A program made the translations under genes and the position numbers. The notes below the pieces were generated by a model. It searched no databases and was not told the DNA's origin. It saw nothing but the letters and a program-made list of their open reading frames with translations. Shown piece after piece: positions 12,550 through 23,900 of a stretch of DNA of 64,000 bases. Source of the stretch: Pelodera strongyloides (lineage: Eukaryota > Nematoda > Chromadorea > Rhabditida > Rhabditidae); assembly GCA_036852015.1 (NCBI GenBank), contig JAANDG010000407.1, positions 62,001 to 126,000 of the forward strand, in the 5' to 3' direction. Each line of letters opens with the position of its first letter. The first letter of the stretch is position 1.

Positions 12550-15500
12550 ATGCGATTCGCCGTGCTTCTAACGTCGACTGCGATCATTGCTTTATGGTGG
12601 GGGAATTATCTTATGTTAATGGTTCCTTGTCAGTTACTTTTGGCATTGGATCAATTATGGGAGATTTGTGGAGCTCCTGTCCTTTCTAAACAGTTCGCTG
12701 CACCTGGGCCATGATGTCGCCCGCGATTGGCTTGCGGCGCGGCCACGGTGCCTATACTAACACTAATTTGATTCCGTGTCAGTTACTTTTGGCATTGGCT
12801 CACTTATGGGAGAGCTCCTACCCTTTCTAAAAAGCTCGCTGCACCTGGGCCATGATGTCGCCCGCGATTGGCTTGCGGCGCGGCCGCAGTGTACATACTA
12901 ACATAATCCAATTGTTCAGCAACGCTGCCGTTTCTGCAGAAGAAACTGACAAGTTGACTCCCGATTTCTTTCTCACTCACGTTCAAAAGCACCTGAATCA
13001 GTCAATTAGTCCTTGTGATAACTTCTACAGACATGTGAGTGTTACATATGTTAGCTCCAGTACGATAACGATAAGCGAATCATATATGGGCACAATCGAT
13101 TTGGCAGAATTAATCTCTTAAAGGGACACGATCACCGTTTTGGCCCTTATGTATACCTTGTATTTTTATTATCTGCATAATTAATAAAGCATAGTGCATT
13201 TAGGGGGGTTTCATACTGTGCAAATAAAAACACAAAGTATACATAAGGGCCAAAACGGTTACCGCGTCCCTTTAAGGTTTGTCCAAAGGATTTTCCGCAT
13301 GCCAACGACTATGTGTCTAAACTGATCAAAGAAATTAAAACCATTGAACGGGAAGGAGACGAAGATAAGGTAATTCACAACCTTTATTGAAATGACGATT
13401 CATTCTTATCTCATTGTCAGGAACAGGTAGCATTCACAGAAGTTCTATCAATTCTAGGCTCTGATGTTAGCTTTTTGTGAACCGGATGACAAACGACAAA
13501 GTATCAAGGTATGTGTTTTCACATTCATAGCCTTTGTTGATTTATGGAAGTCGAGTTGTTTTTAGCACTATTATCCGCAACTGCAATATAATTGCAATAT
13601 AATATACCACCACCCAGCGAGGGAATCATGGGCGAACCATCTGGCCTTCGGCCGAAGACGTCGGTAGAGCAATTTGTCATCTGGAATCATTGCAAACTGC
13701 TCATGCATGACCTCTGCGGAACATGTCATAAGCAAACACTGAATCTGTATTTTCACCCTTGAATAAAGGTGCACGCTCTTGAAGCGTTTTAACTGCATAT
13801 CTGAAGATGGTTCTTATCATATTTTTTGCAGCTCTGCCGAATTTTAACTGATCTAAACAACAACTTACGTGTTCGAAGCTATCTCGCCAAGAACAGTCTG
13901 GATTCCAAAGAGTATATCGCAGAAATTCAAGCCATCGTTGATGGTGTCAAGAATATTTCGAGGAGCCAAGTTGAGGTGAGAGCAGGGGAATTTCTGAGCA
14001 AGAACTCACAAAGAACGCAGGAATACGAATGACGCAAGCTTGCTGATTAATGAATAATGGGTAGTAAAATAAATACAACAAAAGTAGAAGTTCCAAACTA
14101 TCAGGTATCTTTTATCATCGATGTGTCTTCCATTACAATATTTCTAAAACGCAAGTTTTTACTTATGTAGTACACACATGTAGTATGTCAATTCGCGGGA
14201 TGCTTACTTGATAGGGACCACGAGGCGCGTTACAGCCGATAATAACCTGTTTGTCTAGTATTGTTCTAAAAAAAGATTATTCCAGAAAAACTTTCAATTC
14301 ACAAATGAAACTCGTCTTGAAATGGAAGAGGAACTGAATCGCATTGCAGTACAAAGTCTTTTGGATAATGTGCAAACGAAGTTGGACGCCTTTCAAAGTC
14401 TATACGATAGACTAATGCACTTGGCATGGAAATTGTACGTTTTCTTCTTCGAAACGTTTTTCACTTTGTCATCGTTGTAAAGGTTGTTATCGGTATACGT
14501 TGTGATGGCCTGTGGTGTTATGGAAGTACTCCACGACACGGGGGTACGATGTGGGTGGGCCATATTTTCGCCGCGCACTCTATTTGCGCCGTTCGTCCAC
14601 AACGTCGGTGCGGCGTTTTGCTTGCACTGCGCAGCCGTGCGGTTGTGCCTGTATTTTATCCCATTGGATATAATGTTCTTTGAGGAATGCATCGGGTCTT
14701 CTACTTGAGAGCGATATGCTGATTACTTTACCGGAAACGATGGGAGGAATTACTTTGGACAAATTGGATATGATTTCCTCAGTTAATGGAATGAACACAA
14801 ATGGAACAGTTGATGTGAATAGTGGATATCTTATGCTCACTTTACAAGCCGATCCATTTGTCAGGGTGTGAAGCTTTCGTTTATATGTTTTTGGGTTTAG
14901 CACAAAAACCCGGGGTTCAATTCCCGCGACTGGTTGCACCGACCGGGTGGTAAAAACGGTACCAGGTGGAAACTTGGGAAGGTTTCTTGGATCAGGGCTG
15001 GCCACCCATTCCGTAATCAAAGATGGCCGATCTCTGGAGCGCACTACTTCGTAGTGCGCTCCAGAGATCGGCCAGAGCGGACTGCAGGGACCCCTTCTGG
15101 GCCCTGAAGAACAGTCGTAGCTTGAACCTTTTTAATACAGTAAATAAATGGAGTTGAAAATTTTCGAAAAAACTTCTAACGTTTATGGGAATTTGTCCTT
15201 TATTTTTCGACTGTAAGTCTTCGGTCTAACTAGATCTCACCGCCTAACACGTAAGCTGCATGTTTTGATATATAGGTTTATTTCATAATCAGCATGTTCA
15301 GGCATCAGTACTTTCTCGAGTTCTCGGACACGAAGTCCATCACAGTCTCATATCAAAATCGATTGGTTTGAATGATATTTCTTATCAAGAAAAGAGGGAG
15401 TGCGTCCAAAACCATACCAGTGATGTGTGCAGAGAATTTGGACAGGTCGGTTAAAAGAGGCAATGTTTGTAATTATATCAATAATACACATTGAAGTGAA

Positions 15501-16571
15501 AACTGGAACTGTACTGACAAAACTCCGCGGAGCCACTAGAAGAAGGTTCCGCTACTTTGAGGAGGCTGTGTCATGAGGGCGTGAAACAGTATAATTCCTA
15601 GTTGGTGCCTAGGCCACTTGTGCCCCTTCTTTGCGCTTGTTGGAATCGTGTACCGTTATCGCGAGAACGGAGCAACTCACTCTCTAGGGGTTAGTATAGA
15701 TACCGTATCCATGTCGTGATTAGCGATGCCTACTTTTAGTGCGGCAATGCTTTTTTTTTAACTTTCGGATTTACTTTTGGTTCAGGACGAAGTTGCTTGT
15801 GGGGGTGGAAGGGCCACTTTTGACGAAGACGGGCCTGATGTAGAAGGATATCAAGCAGCCTTTCTCAATGTTCAGAGAATATACGGGGATCAGTTTGAGG
15901 TACACTTAAGCTATGTATATTACTAGCTAATTAAACAAAACTAAACAATTAGCATTAATTTATTGAATACATCAATTGTTGGCAAGTTGGCATCATCAAT
16001 GTAATGTTAAGTTGGAAAATATCACACGCTGATATTAATATTCATACCCTTACTTACAATAGCACAACAATAGTTTGTAAGGTCTTCTCGCACATGGTTT
16101 GATATAGTCCTATATCCATGTAACGACAATACTTAGCCCATTTAGCCCGCCGAATTAAATAATTGGATAATGGATTTTTCTGCTTTCAGAAGATTTACCA
16201 CGGGAATATATCGTATAAACAAATGTTCTTTTATTCTTTGGCTTCAAGTTATTGTGTGGATTTTCCAACAAAGTTGGCGTTTTTCCTGTAAAGAATAATT
16301 TTTTTATTGACAACTTTGTGAAGTGAAATTTTTTTATTTTTATACGAAATGTTTCAGGTGTCAGCTAAAATTCATCATGTAATATGACTGGTCAATTGAC
16401 TATTCACAAATATTGCGATGACGAAATATTTTACTAATAACGTTTTTCAGTGGTGTTCATGCCGCAAATTTTGTCCGAATTAATAGTGTATTTTCGCTCA
16501 TGAACTCATTTTTGGATACTTTTCAATGCAAAAAGGATACGGCAATGGCTAAACTTGCGGTTTGTGAATAG
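12550..16571 (+). CDS. Secreted M13 (neprilysin-like) metallopeptidase, compact form
   Basis: Zinc peptidase of family M13, expected to cleave peptides outside the cell. Eleven exons splice in phase: 12550-12596, 12920-13034, 13277-13369, 13458-13508, 13832-13975, 14286-14434, 14685-14865, 15293-15445, 15786-15899, 16190-16287, 16451-16571 (TAG), giving 421 residues. Exon 1 encodes a signal peptide (MRFAVLLTSTAIIAL). Exon 2 carries the family's N-terminal SISPCDNFYRH motif. Exon 8 has the zinc motif VLGHEVHHSL (HExxH). Exon 9 has EDGPD, aligning with the ENIAD motif that gives the third zinc ligand and the catalytic Asp. Exon 11 has VHAANFVR, matching the family's H-x5-R, then the C-terminal cysteine region. 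Classical members are about 700-750 residues, so the N-terminal lobe is much shortened. The family and active site are seen; an orthologue is not assigned. The small exon 4 and the 3' splice sites of exons 4 and 7 are the least certain joins. Confidence 0.85.
12629..12913 (+). repeat. Tandem ~140-bp duplication in intron 1 of the peptidase gene
   Basis: Two adjacent copies (about 12629-12776 and 12777-12913) share TGTCAGTTACTTTTGGCATT and a GC-rich core with GATGTCGCCCGCGATTGG. Each copy ends in an acceptor-like YYNNTTCAG/GTGTCAG; only the second is used in my exon chain. Small indels and substitutions separate them. Confidence 0.75.
13118..13275. mobile_element. TTAA-flanked MITE, 158 bp
   Basis: Arms TTAAAGGGACACGATCACCG and CGGTTACCGCGTCCCTTTAA enclose further inverted pairing (TTTTGGCCCTTATGTATAC). 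TTAA flanks both ends, so the insertion duplicated a TTAA site. The right TTAA plus the next G forms the AG used as 3' splice site for exon 3 of the peptidase gene (exon starts at 13277). Confidence 0.85.
14866..14930 (+). repeat. tRNA-like (T-arm/B-box) sequence at an intron 5' end
   Basis: Begins at the 5' splice site of peptidase intron 7. It contains CCCGGGGTTCAATTCCCGCG at 14909-14928, an excellent T-arm/B-box match, preceded by a possible stem GTTTTTGGG...AAAAAC. No clear A box, so it looks like a tRNA-derived remnant or SINE head rather than a functional tRNA. Confidence 0.45.
14929..15115 (+). repeat. SINE-like dispersed repeat, copy 1, with perfect palindrome
   Basis: Follows the T-arm-like sequence directly. 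It shares GCACCGACC.GGTGGT, AAAA.GGTACC, GGCCACC, CTGGAGCGCAC and GGACTGCAGGG...GGGCCCTGAAG blocks with the inverted copy at 18486-18650. An internal hairpin with two perfect 23-bp arms and a 3-nt loop occupies 15025-15073; the other copy lacks it. Confidence 0.65.
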
Positions 16572-17987
16572 ATTGAGATGATGTTTAGGGGTCTCGATGT
16601 ATAGCAAAAATTGCCGGATTTTGCTTCCAATGGCTAAAATTACCGTAGATTGGCACTACACGAGAACAACTACACGAGAACGACCGCCAAAAAATGGTCC
16701 CGCGGCAGGTAGCCACAGGACTATTTTTTTCGAGAGTGCACAAACTGTGCATTTTCGCCTCGTCTAGTATTATAGCATGGGTGCATTTTCTAACTTGGTG
16801 TATGCAAAATCTTACACGAGATGCACATTTGACACTTGGAAGCAAAATGCGCTGTTTTTGCCATACATCGAGACCCCATTATCATTGAAAATGATAACTG
16901 ATTTATCAGTCCAGTATTGCACACCCATTAATGGGTAAGATGACTCCCAGTTTTTTCAATGAAATACCGTACATGAGAATCTAACTAGTCTCCATAACCA
17001 TCATGCAATAATCACTCCCACAATTTACCCTTTTATTTCTTTGAATATACTTTATACATAAAATTGTTTCAGGCAAAAGCCGACGAAGGAAAGTGTAACC
17101 TTTTCGGAGATGCTGTCTGAAGAAAATTTGCTCAAATTCTGAATTTTTTGTAAATTTTGAACGCATTGATGTTGTCGTTCACTCACTAACACAGTTTTTT
17201 TTTATAATTCTTTATTATCAAACATACAGTAAAATAAAAAATAATAATAAATGCTATATAAAAACACATAGTATTGTATCACCGAATCTGCGAGTTTTTG
17301 GAAATTTTCAGCGTAGAATTGTAAATCTTGTGGAATATGGAGGCACAACAAAAGGACAAATTCGTATTTTTCTTAAAATCTTAAATCTTAATTTAGACTA
17401 TTTAGAAAGCCTTTTAAATCAAATATCAAATAAATTTTCAGAACGATTTTGCCTCTTTTTATTGGAACACTGAAAAGAATACACATGAATTGCGTAGGAA
17501 AAATGAAAATTGAAATACAATAAGGCATTGTAAAATAATGTGAGCAATAAATAACAAATGCGTGAAATCTTCAAAAGAATTCCAAAAATCCTTATTCCAT
17601 CAAAGTTATAAATTTAGAGTTTATTCAACAAAAAAATCATACCAGTCTCTTTGTTGGGGCGCGATATGCAAATGCGTATGAAAGAAAGGCTACAAAATCA
17701 GCATACGAAATACGAACTACAAAGTACAAACTTAACAAATCAAAAGGGTACAACCATCTATAGGCACCAATTGAATAAACGGATAATAGACAAAAATGGG
17801 GAAATAGCACCAGGATTGGGGAGGTTCATACAGTCAGAAAAATTTGAAAATTACATCTGAAATCAATGCACAGATGAAATATTTGAATTGATAATGATGC
17901 CCGTCTCATAAAGTGTTTTCAACTAGAAAGACATGATTTAAAGAAAGGAATTAGTAAAGAATGGCAAAATAAAAATTATACTAATCC
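16572..17987. other. Convergent intergenic region
   Basis: Separates the 3' ends of the peptidase gene (+) and the MUA-3-like gene (-). It holds a TIR element at 16588-16877 and otherwise AT-rich DNA in which both 3' UTRs must lie. A TTTATT (AATAAA on the minus strand) occurs at 17620-17625 as a possible poly(A) signal for the minus-strand gene. Confidence 0.4.
16588..16877. mobile_element. MITE, ~290 bp, TIR GGGGTCTCGATGTAT
   Basis: The left arm GGGGTCTCGATGTATAGCAA continues through ATTTTGCTTCCAA. The right arm carries the reverse complement (TTGGAAGCAAAAT ... CATACATCGAGACCCC). It is non-coding and abuts the stop codon of the peptidase gene (17 bp away), so it probably lies in the 3' UTR. 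Confidence 0.75.
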
Positions 17988-20900
17988 TTAGTGTTTTGTA
18001 ACAGAGGAAGAAGTTTTGGTCGTGACAACGTCGGAGCGGAATCTGAAAATTAGCATATGTATAATAGTTAAGAAATTCGTAGAAAATATGACAACATTCC
18101 TAGATCACATCACGAACTAAATCAATAGCACTAGCACTGCACGGATGAAAATTGTGCAGCGGAGAGAAATGCGGCACATTATCGGAAGTATGCCGGATCG
18201 AAAATAGTAAGAAAAATGAGCGCCACAGATGCGCCAAGAAACCGTACGCCTTTCGCGCGCCATCAGCACATATTAGGTTCAATATTAGATCGTCCGGCGC
18301 GCACTGGTGCACTCTTTCTGCGCGTTGAGCACATTCTTTATCAATATTACCTCTTTGTTCCACCCAATGCATCCGGTTCGTAAGTATGTGATTTTGACAC
18401 TTTCACCCTCTTGTCTCCCTTTTCGTGGTCGACCTCTTCTGATTCAGACGAATAAACAGAAGCCTCGTCCTGGAAACGTTAAAGGTTGAAAGTGGGACCT
18501 GGGGCTACCCTTCAGGGCCCGAAGGGCCCCTGCAGTCCGTTATGGTCTACCGAAGTGTGCGCTCCAGATATAGAGGCCACCTTGTGGGTGGCCAGCTTTT
18601 CTGCCGGTACCTTTTTGACCACCTGGTCGGTGCACAGCATATATAGTTTCTTCAAATCTTTACTTCCTTAGCCACTATCTAGTCAGGAAGCCAGGACTAC
18701 ATAGTTCGATTGGCTACTGACGTCACATGCCTATGGAAGGAGTAAACCTTTATAGAAGTTGCAAGGCCTGAGAAAAGTCGTAATGCTTGACTTTTGACTT
18801 CAAAAGCTTGAATACAATTTTCCAAGATAACAGGGATATTGTCAGGTTGTTTTCCCGGTCAGAAAAGGAAAAACAAAAGCTATATTCTCCTGCCGGGAAC
18901 TGAACTCTGGTCTTGCATATAACAGACGCGAATGCTCACCACTACACTTCCGAATAACTGAGATATGTAAGACTTACCGTGAACTCAGACATTGCTCTAT
19001 TCTCGCTGAAATGATGTTGATCCAATGCAGATCTTCTACCGGCAACACGTCCAATCGAGAACTCGGCAACACTTTCACCGCGCTCCTGCAAATGAGGGCC
19101 ATATTAAAATGAATTAATATTTTTTTTTCATATCCATAACCTCGCACCATAGGAATTGAGTGAGTTTGCTCTATAACACTGCTTACTCACTTACTAATAA
19201 ACAACAAAAAATAGTAGATTGGGTACGAAACTAAAAGCTAACTAAAAGAAAGAACTAGTAAATGAGGGTAACCTAAGAATTTTGTGCAGAAGTACCCGGT
19301 ATTTCCCAGGTAACGCGTCTAAGGCCATGAACATTAGTCCAGGCCCAGGAGAAACATGTAATAGATAGCCAAAACGCGCAACTTTGGCGTTTTATATCAT
19401 GGGATTCCTCCGAATTTGATGGAAATCGACATTTGTAAAAAAAAGTTTCCAGAAAAACTCGCACCTGTTCATCGGTCATTCTCATCGCATGATTAGCATA
19501 GGCAGCAGAAGAGTTGTGTGCTCCAGCAGCTGAGGCCGATCCAGATCTTGCTGCGTATCCGGCTGCCGAAGCCCCGCCTGCAACGCCGCCTCCGATAAAG
19601 GCGCTCGACGATCCGGAATGGAGTTGTGAAGCGGATGCGGACATTGCGGATGAGGATTCATGCGCAGCTGAAGCGTAGTGAGCGGACGAAGCAGAATCTG
19701 CTGCATAGGAGGAGCCGGACTGTTGCTGCTGGAAAGAGTGTGTTTAAAAGGAGTAAAAAGCAGTTGGAAAAATATGTTACTAAAAATTGTTATCACACAG
19801 TCGCGCTCCATCTAGACTCTTTACTTTCTACAATCGATAGTTCCCTCACCCTGTTCTTCTCCTCTCTCTATTACACACACTCTCTCCCCCTCTTTCTCTT
19901 ACCGCATTGCCAATCAGCGTTCTCCCTCCATTCGGCACATGATGGTACTCGGCCGTGGTTGTCACAGTCTGTCCCTGGTCGTCGGTTGTTGTCGTTGTCT
20001 TGATCTCCTTCACATTAACGTCAGTGATCACCTAAGGAATGGAGAATTTCAGTAGTCAACGAGCTCAACTAATGGCAGTGAAAAAATATGTATTTACAGT
20101 ATGCACGTGGTTTACAAGTCAGAAATAGCACACCCGCCCCCCAATGAGTAGTATCCGCAAGCCCCCCCCCCTCCCCATGTATTTACCATTCGAATGGAAT
20201 AGTTTGTGTCTGGTTTTCTTTTCAGCCTTCCAGTACGTGTATACTTACCTGTTTCTTCAGGTTACCTAATGGTTTCTTAAAAGGGTCAGGTCCACAAAAA
20301 TAATATACTTAAAATAAAAGCACATACCCTTCTTTCGATCTCCTCCTTGATCGTATATTCTGATCCGGAAGAACTCTGACTGTCGAATGAATCGTGTATT
20401 CCTGCCGCTCCTCCAGCTCCAGATAGATGAGCACGAGGGATACGGAGAGCTCCTGAGATGATAAGGAAATTAGAATAGGACACTGAAATAGACAGACTGC
20501 CAGCAAGCGTCCAGGAATACAGAGAATATGTAGAGAGCGAGGAAACGAGAGTTAATGATCAAGATACTCGCTTACACTAACGCAATCATATGATCACCAA
20601 ACTGATCGCAAAGTCCCGGATATGAATTCCTGTCATGTGCCCTGCCTCTGGCTGGCTTGAAATTTTCTTAAACTTTTGATTTTGTCAGTTAAAATAACTT
20701 TATGTTATGGTTTAAAGGGACAGGCCCATCAAAGTAAACCTATATTTACGACGTATTCATAATGTGTATAGAGCATTTTTATTACAAAATATACAAACCC
20801 AATTTCACCTACTTTCGCCCTCGAGGACTTTTTCCGATGTGCTCATCATCATATGTATACCGTAAAACTGCAGAGATCGAAGCTGTCTACGCAAATTTAT

Positions 20901-23900
20901 CAAGAAATTAAAATGCGAGCTAGATTTGCATATACACCTTGGAAGTCTGCAGCTTTATGGTATACATATGATGATGAGCACATCGGAAAAAGTCCTCGAG
21001 GGCGAAAGTTGGTGAAATTTGGTTTGTATATATAGTAATAAAAATGCTTTATATACATTATGAACGTTTCGTAAATATAGGTTTACTTTGATGGGCCTGA
21101 ACTAGAAGCCTAATAATGTTTCATTTTCCAGGAGACCACACGTTATGTCACAACAATCACACACGAACTCTAAGGGTTAGTCTAAATCATAGTTCTAATT
21201 CTAGTTGTTAGTGATCTATCTGATTACTTTCTATTCACTCTCTAGGTACCTTCATTGGCCAAACCACCAGCTGTTCCAATAGCTGATTTGGCAACTATTT
21301 TCTCGGAGGATCCGAGTTTTGCGCCTGAATTTTATTATTGAACATCGCTACGGTACCACCCAAAGCGCAGACTCTGCCGCTTCTAAGCTAAGCTCACATA
21401 ACGATAACCCAGCGCAAGTCATTCTTGATATTCTAAGTACGATGACAATGTTTACGGGGCCTTAGGCTTAAGCGCAGGCATATACCCACCAGTGTCCAAG
21501 TACTCGTCCAATCGGGCCACTTCCATACTTCTGTTCCCTGCTTCGGCCGAGGCCGACGCTCCTGCTCCCTTCACCAGTTTGGCCCTCGGTATACCAATAT
21601 CCGGATAGTATTCGTGACCGCCAGCTGAGATTTGAGAGAATTCAGCGCCTACAAGAATACTTGATTTTGAGCGCTAATATACGGTAGTACGGTTGTGTGT
21701 CGTAGCATATAGGAGTAGTTTTTGTGCGCGTGCATATTTTTATAGAACTCAAGTTTGCTCTCACGTTCATAGAAGATAAAGAAGGATTCCATAGTTTCAA
21801 TATTTCCTACCAGATTCCGAGCTAGAAGATCCCTCTAATGTCGACCATGGCCATGCACCATTTCTATGTCCAAATGGTGCAGCCATCAGACCACGACGAC
21901 CCTTGAAGCAATGACACTTTGTGCAGAAGTAGAGCAGACAGCTGGAAATATAAAACATATTTTAGTTAATAATTACCTGAGCAATATCATTCTTGCACCA
22001 CAATATCCTTGCATCATTTCCGCAGAAGATAGTGCTGTTATGGGCGCAGTATGCGCCGTATGCGGTATGCCGTTATCTTATTTAGAAAATCAGTCAAATA
22101 TCCCCCGCACTAACAAAGATCTATGATCTATCTTTTCGAAAATAATTAGAAATAACAAACCATAAAGTGAGCAGTAAGAACAGAAGGGCCAGAATTATCA
22201 GTAGGACCATGCTAGCATTCGATGGAGCAGCCTAAACAAGGTGGTAATTGTAATTATACATAATTTAATTAATAGTTAATTGAGCGATCCAATAAATTTA
22301 CCAATTTTTTTAACCAAGCAAATGATGCAGTATTTTCTAGCGTTGGGGGCCCTCAAAAATCAAAAAGAGGTTAGGTCTATGCTTTTTTCTAACAATTTAC
22401 GGTCTAAAACAGGATCAGGTGTATCATCTAATACTGCAATTTATTAAAATATAAATAAATGCTAACCTGGCAGAACTCTCCCGACCATCCATCCGTACAA
22501 ACACAAGTGATATTATTGGTTTCCGCATTGTGGACGCAATCCCCATGCGAATTACACAAATCGCAAAGAAGAGCTCCGCATACCTGAAATAATCAAATAT
22601 AACATTTTAACGAGTTAATTTGATAAAAATAACCTACTATTATTAGTGTCAGTTCTCAAGGTGCAATTTTTGTTTGTAAGATTGTCGAACGACGGTTTGT
22701 CAAGCTAGCATTGTCAGCTCTATGTTGTTATAGTTAATTAACTTGATGATGAAACATTTCATTTTATTCTTTTTGGTTGTGCACAAATTACTGAATGTTT
22801 TTTGCTAAAAATAACTAATGTTTCACTTATAAACTATAAGCAGGCGATGCTTAAAGCGAGGAATACCGTCCGGTTGAAACGCGTCGTCGTGGACAACTGA
22901 TTTCTAACGTATTTATGCTAATTTGCTCGAATTTAGCTCGATTTTTTTTATTCTAATTTATGTCCATTTGCATAAGCTGCATAAGAAGCTGGAGTACTCG
23001 ATGCGTTTCAAAAACCGGACAGTATTCGCTTTAACATGATGTTCTTATTAGCCTGCTTAACTTACTTATAATTTATAATATTCAACAATAAGAAAAATAA
23101 TAATTATTTTACATTATTTTACATAATCACTCACCCGTCCAGGTTCATCCGGATTTCCATCAATATATCCATCTGGACATTTACAAGTGTAACCGATTGC
23201 CCGATCGATACAGTCGGCGACTCCTGGACATGGAAAATCGATAAATTTGACAATACTCCATGATTTAAATCTAATAAATCAATCTCATTATAAGTAAGGG
23301 CTCTGACGCCCAACAATTGTGTCATGGCAGCTATTGGACAACAGTCTCCCACGGTTACCCAGACTTTTGACGTATTTTCTAGTATAAAGAGAAAATCGAT
23401 AACCCATAAAAAATCAGCAATTTACGCCTACAGACTACAGACTATAATTATACCGTATAAACCATAAACTACAGATTGCAAACCATACCCGAACAGTTGG
23501 TCAGTCCGAGGGCACATTCATCCACGTCTCGCACGTGCATACAAAGTGAATCGTCTAGTCCGAGAGCAACCCGTTTCTCTGATTTCCGAATATCCATAAA
23601 ACCAGAATCACATTTGCATTCGGCCTGAAATATAATCAATAAATAATTAATCGATAATTAGATAAAGATCGATATACCACAGAAGATAAGCAATCAATTC
23701 TGCACATCGACGTAATGACGTAATGGAACAGTAGGATGTAGGATACGTTTAGCTTATAACTTTTGTGAAACATGGCGCCACGTCGAATGTACAGTTGGTT
23801 GCCACATAGTGCATATTTATAGTTAACTCGCTTGCATGTTCGCAATTATTTGTACTAGCATAATTGCTTTAAATTAAAATCATACCTGTTGCTCCAGATT

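Larger units (their letters stand above)
17988..22231 (-). other. mua-3: Transmembrane span and cytoplasmic tail (exons 77-85)
   Basis: Exons 22161-22231, 21811-21941, 21490-21648, 20328-20452, 19903-20031, 19465-19728, 18978-19085, 18351-18469, 17988-18042. Exon 77 encodes the span (MVLLIILALLFLLLTL), followed in exon 78 by a Cys-rich, basic juxtamembrane stretch (CTKCHCFKGRRG). Exon 82 is an 88-codon Ser/Ala/Gly-rich low-complexity segment (SYAADSASSAHYASAAHESS), the part likened to filaggrin in C. elegans and thought to contact intermediate filaments. The final exons are charged (SSESEEVDHEKGDKR) and end SSSVTKH. Exons 84 and 85 are short but the phase fits exactly. Confidence 0.85.
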
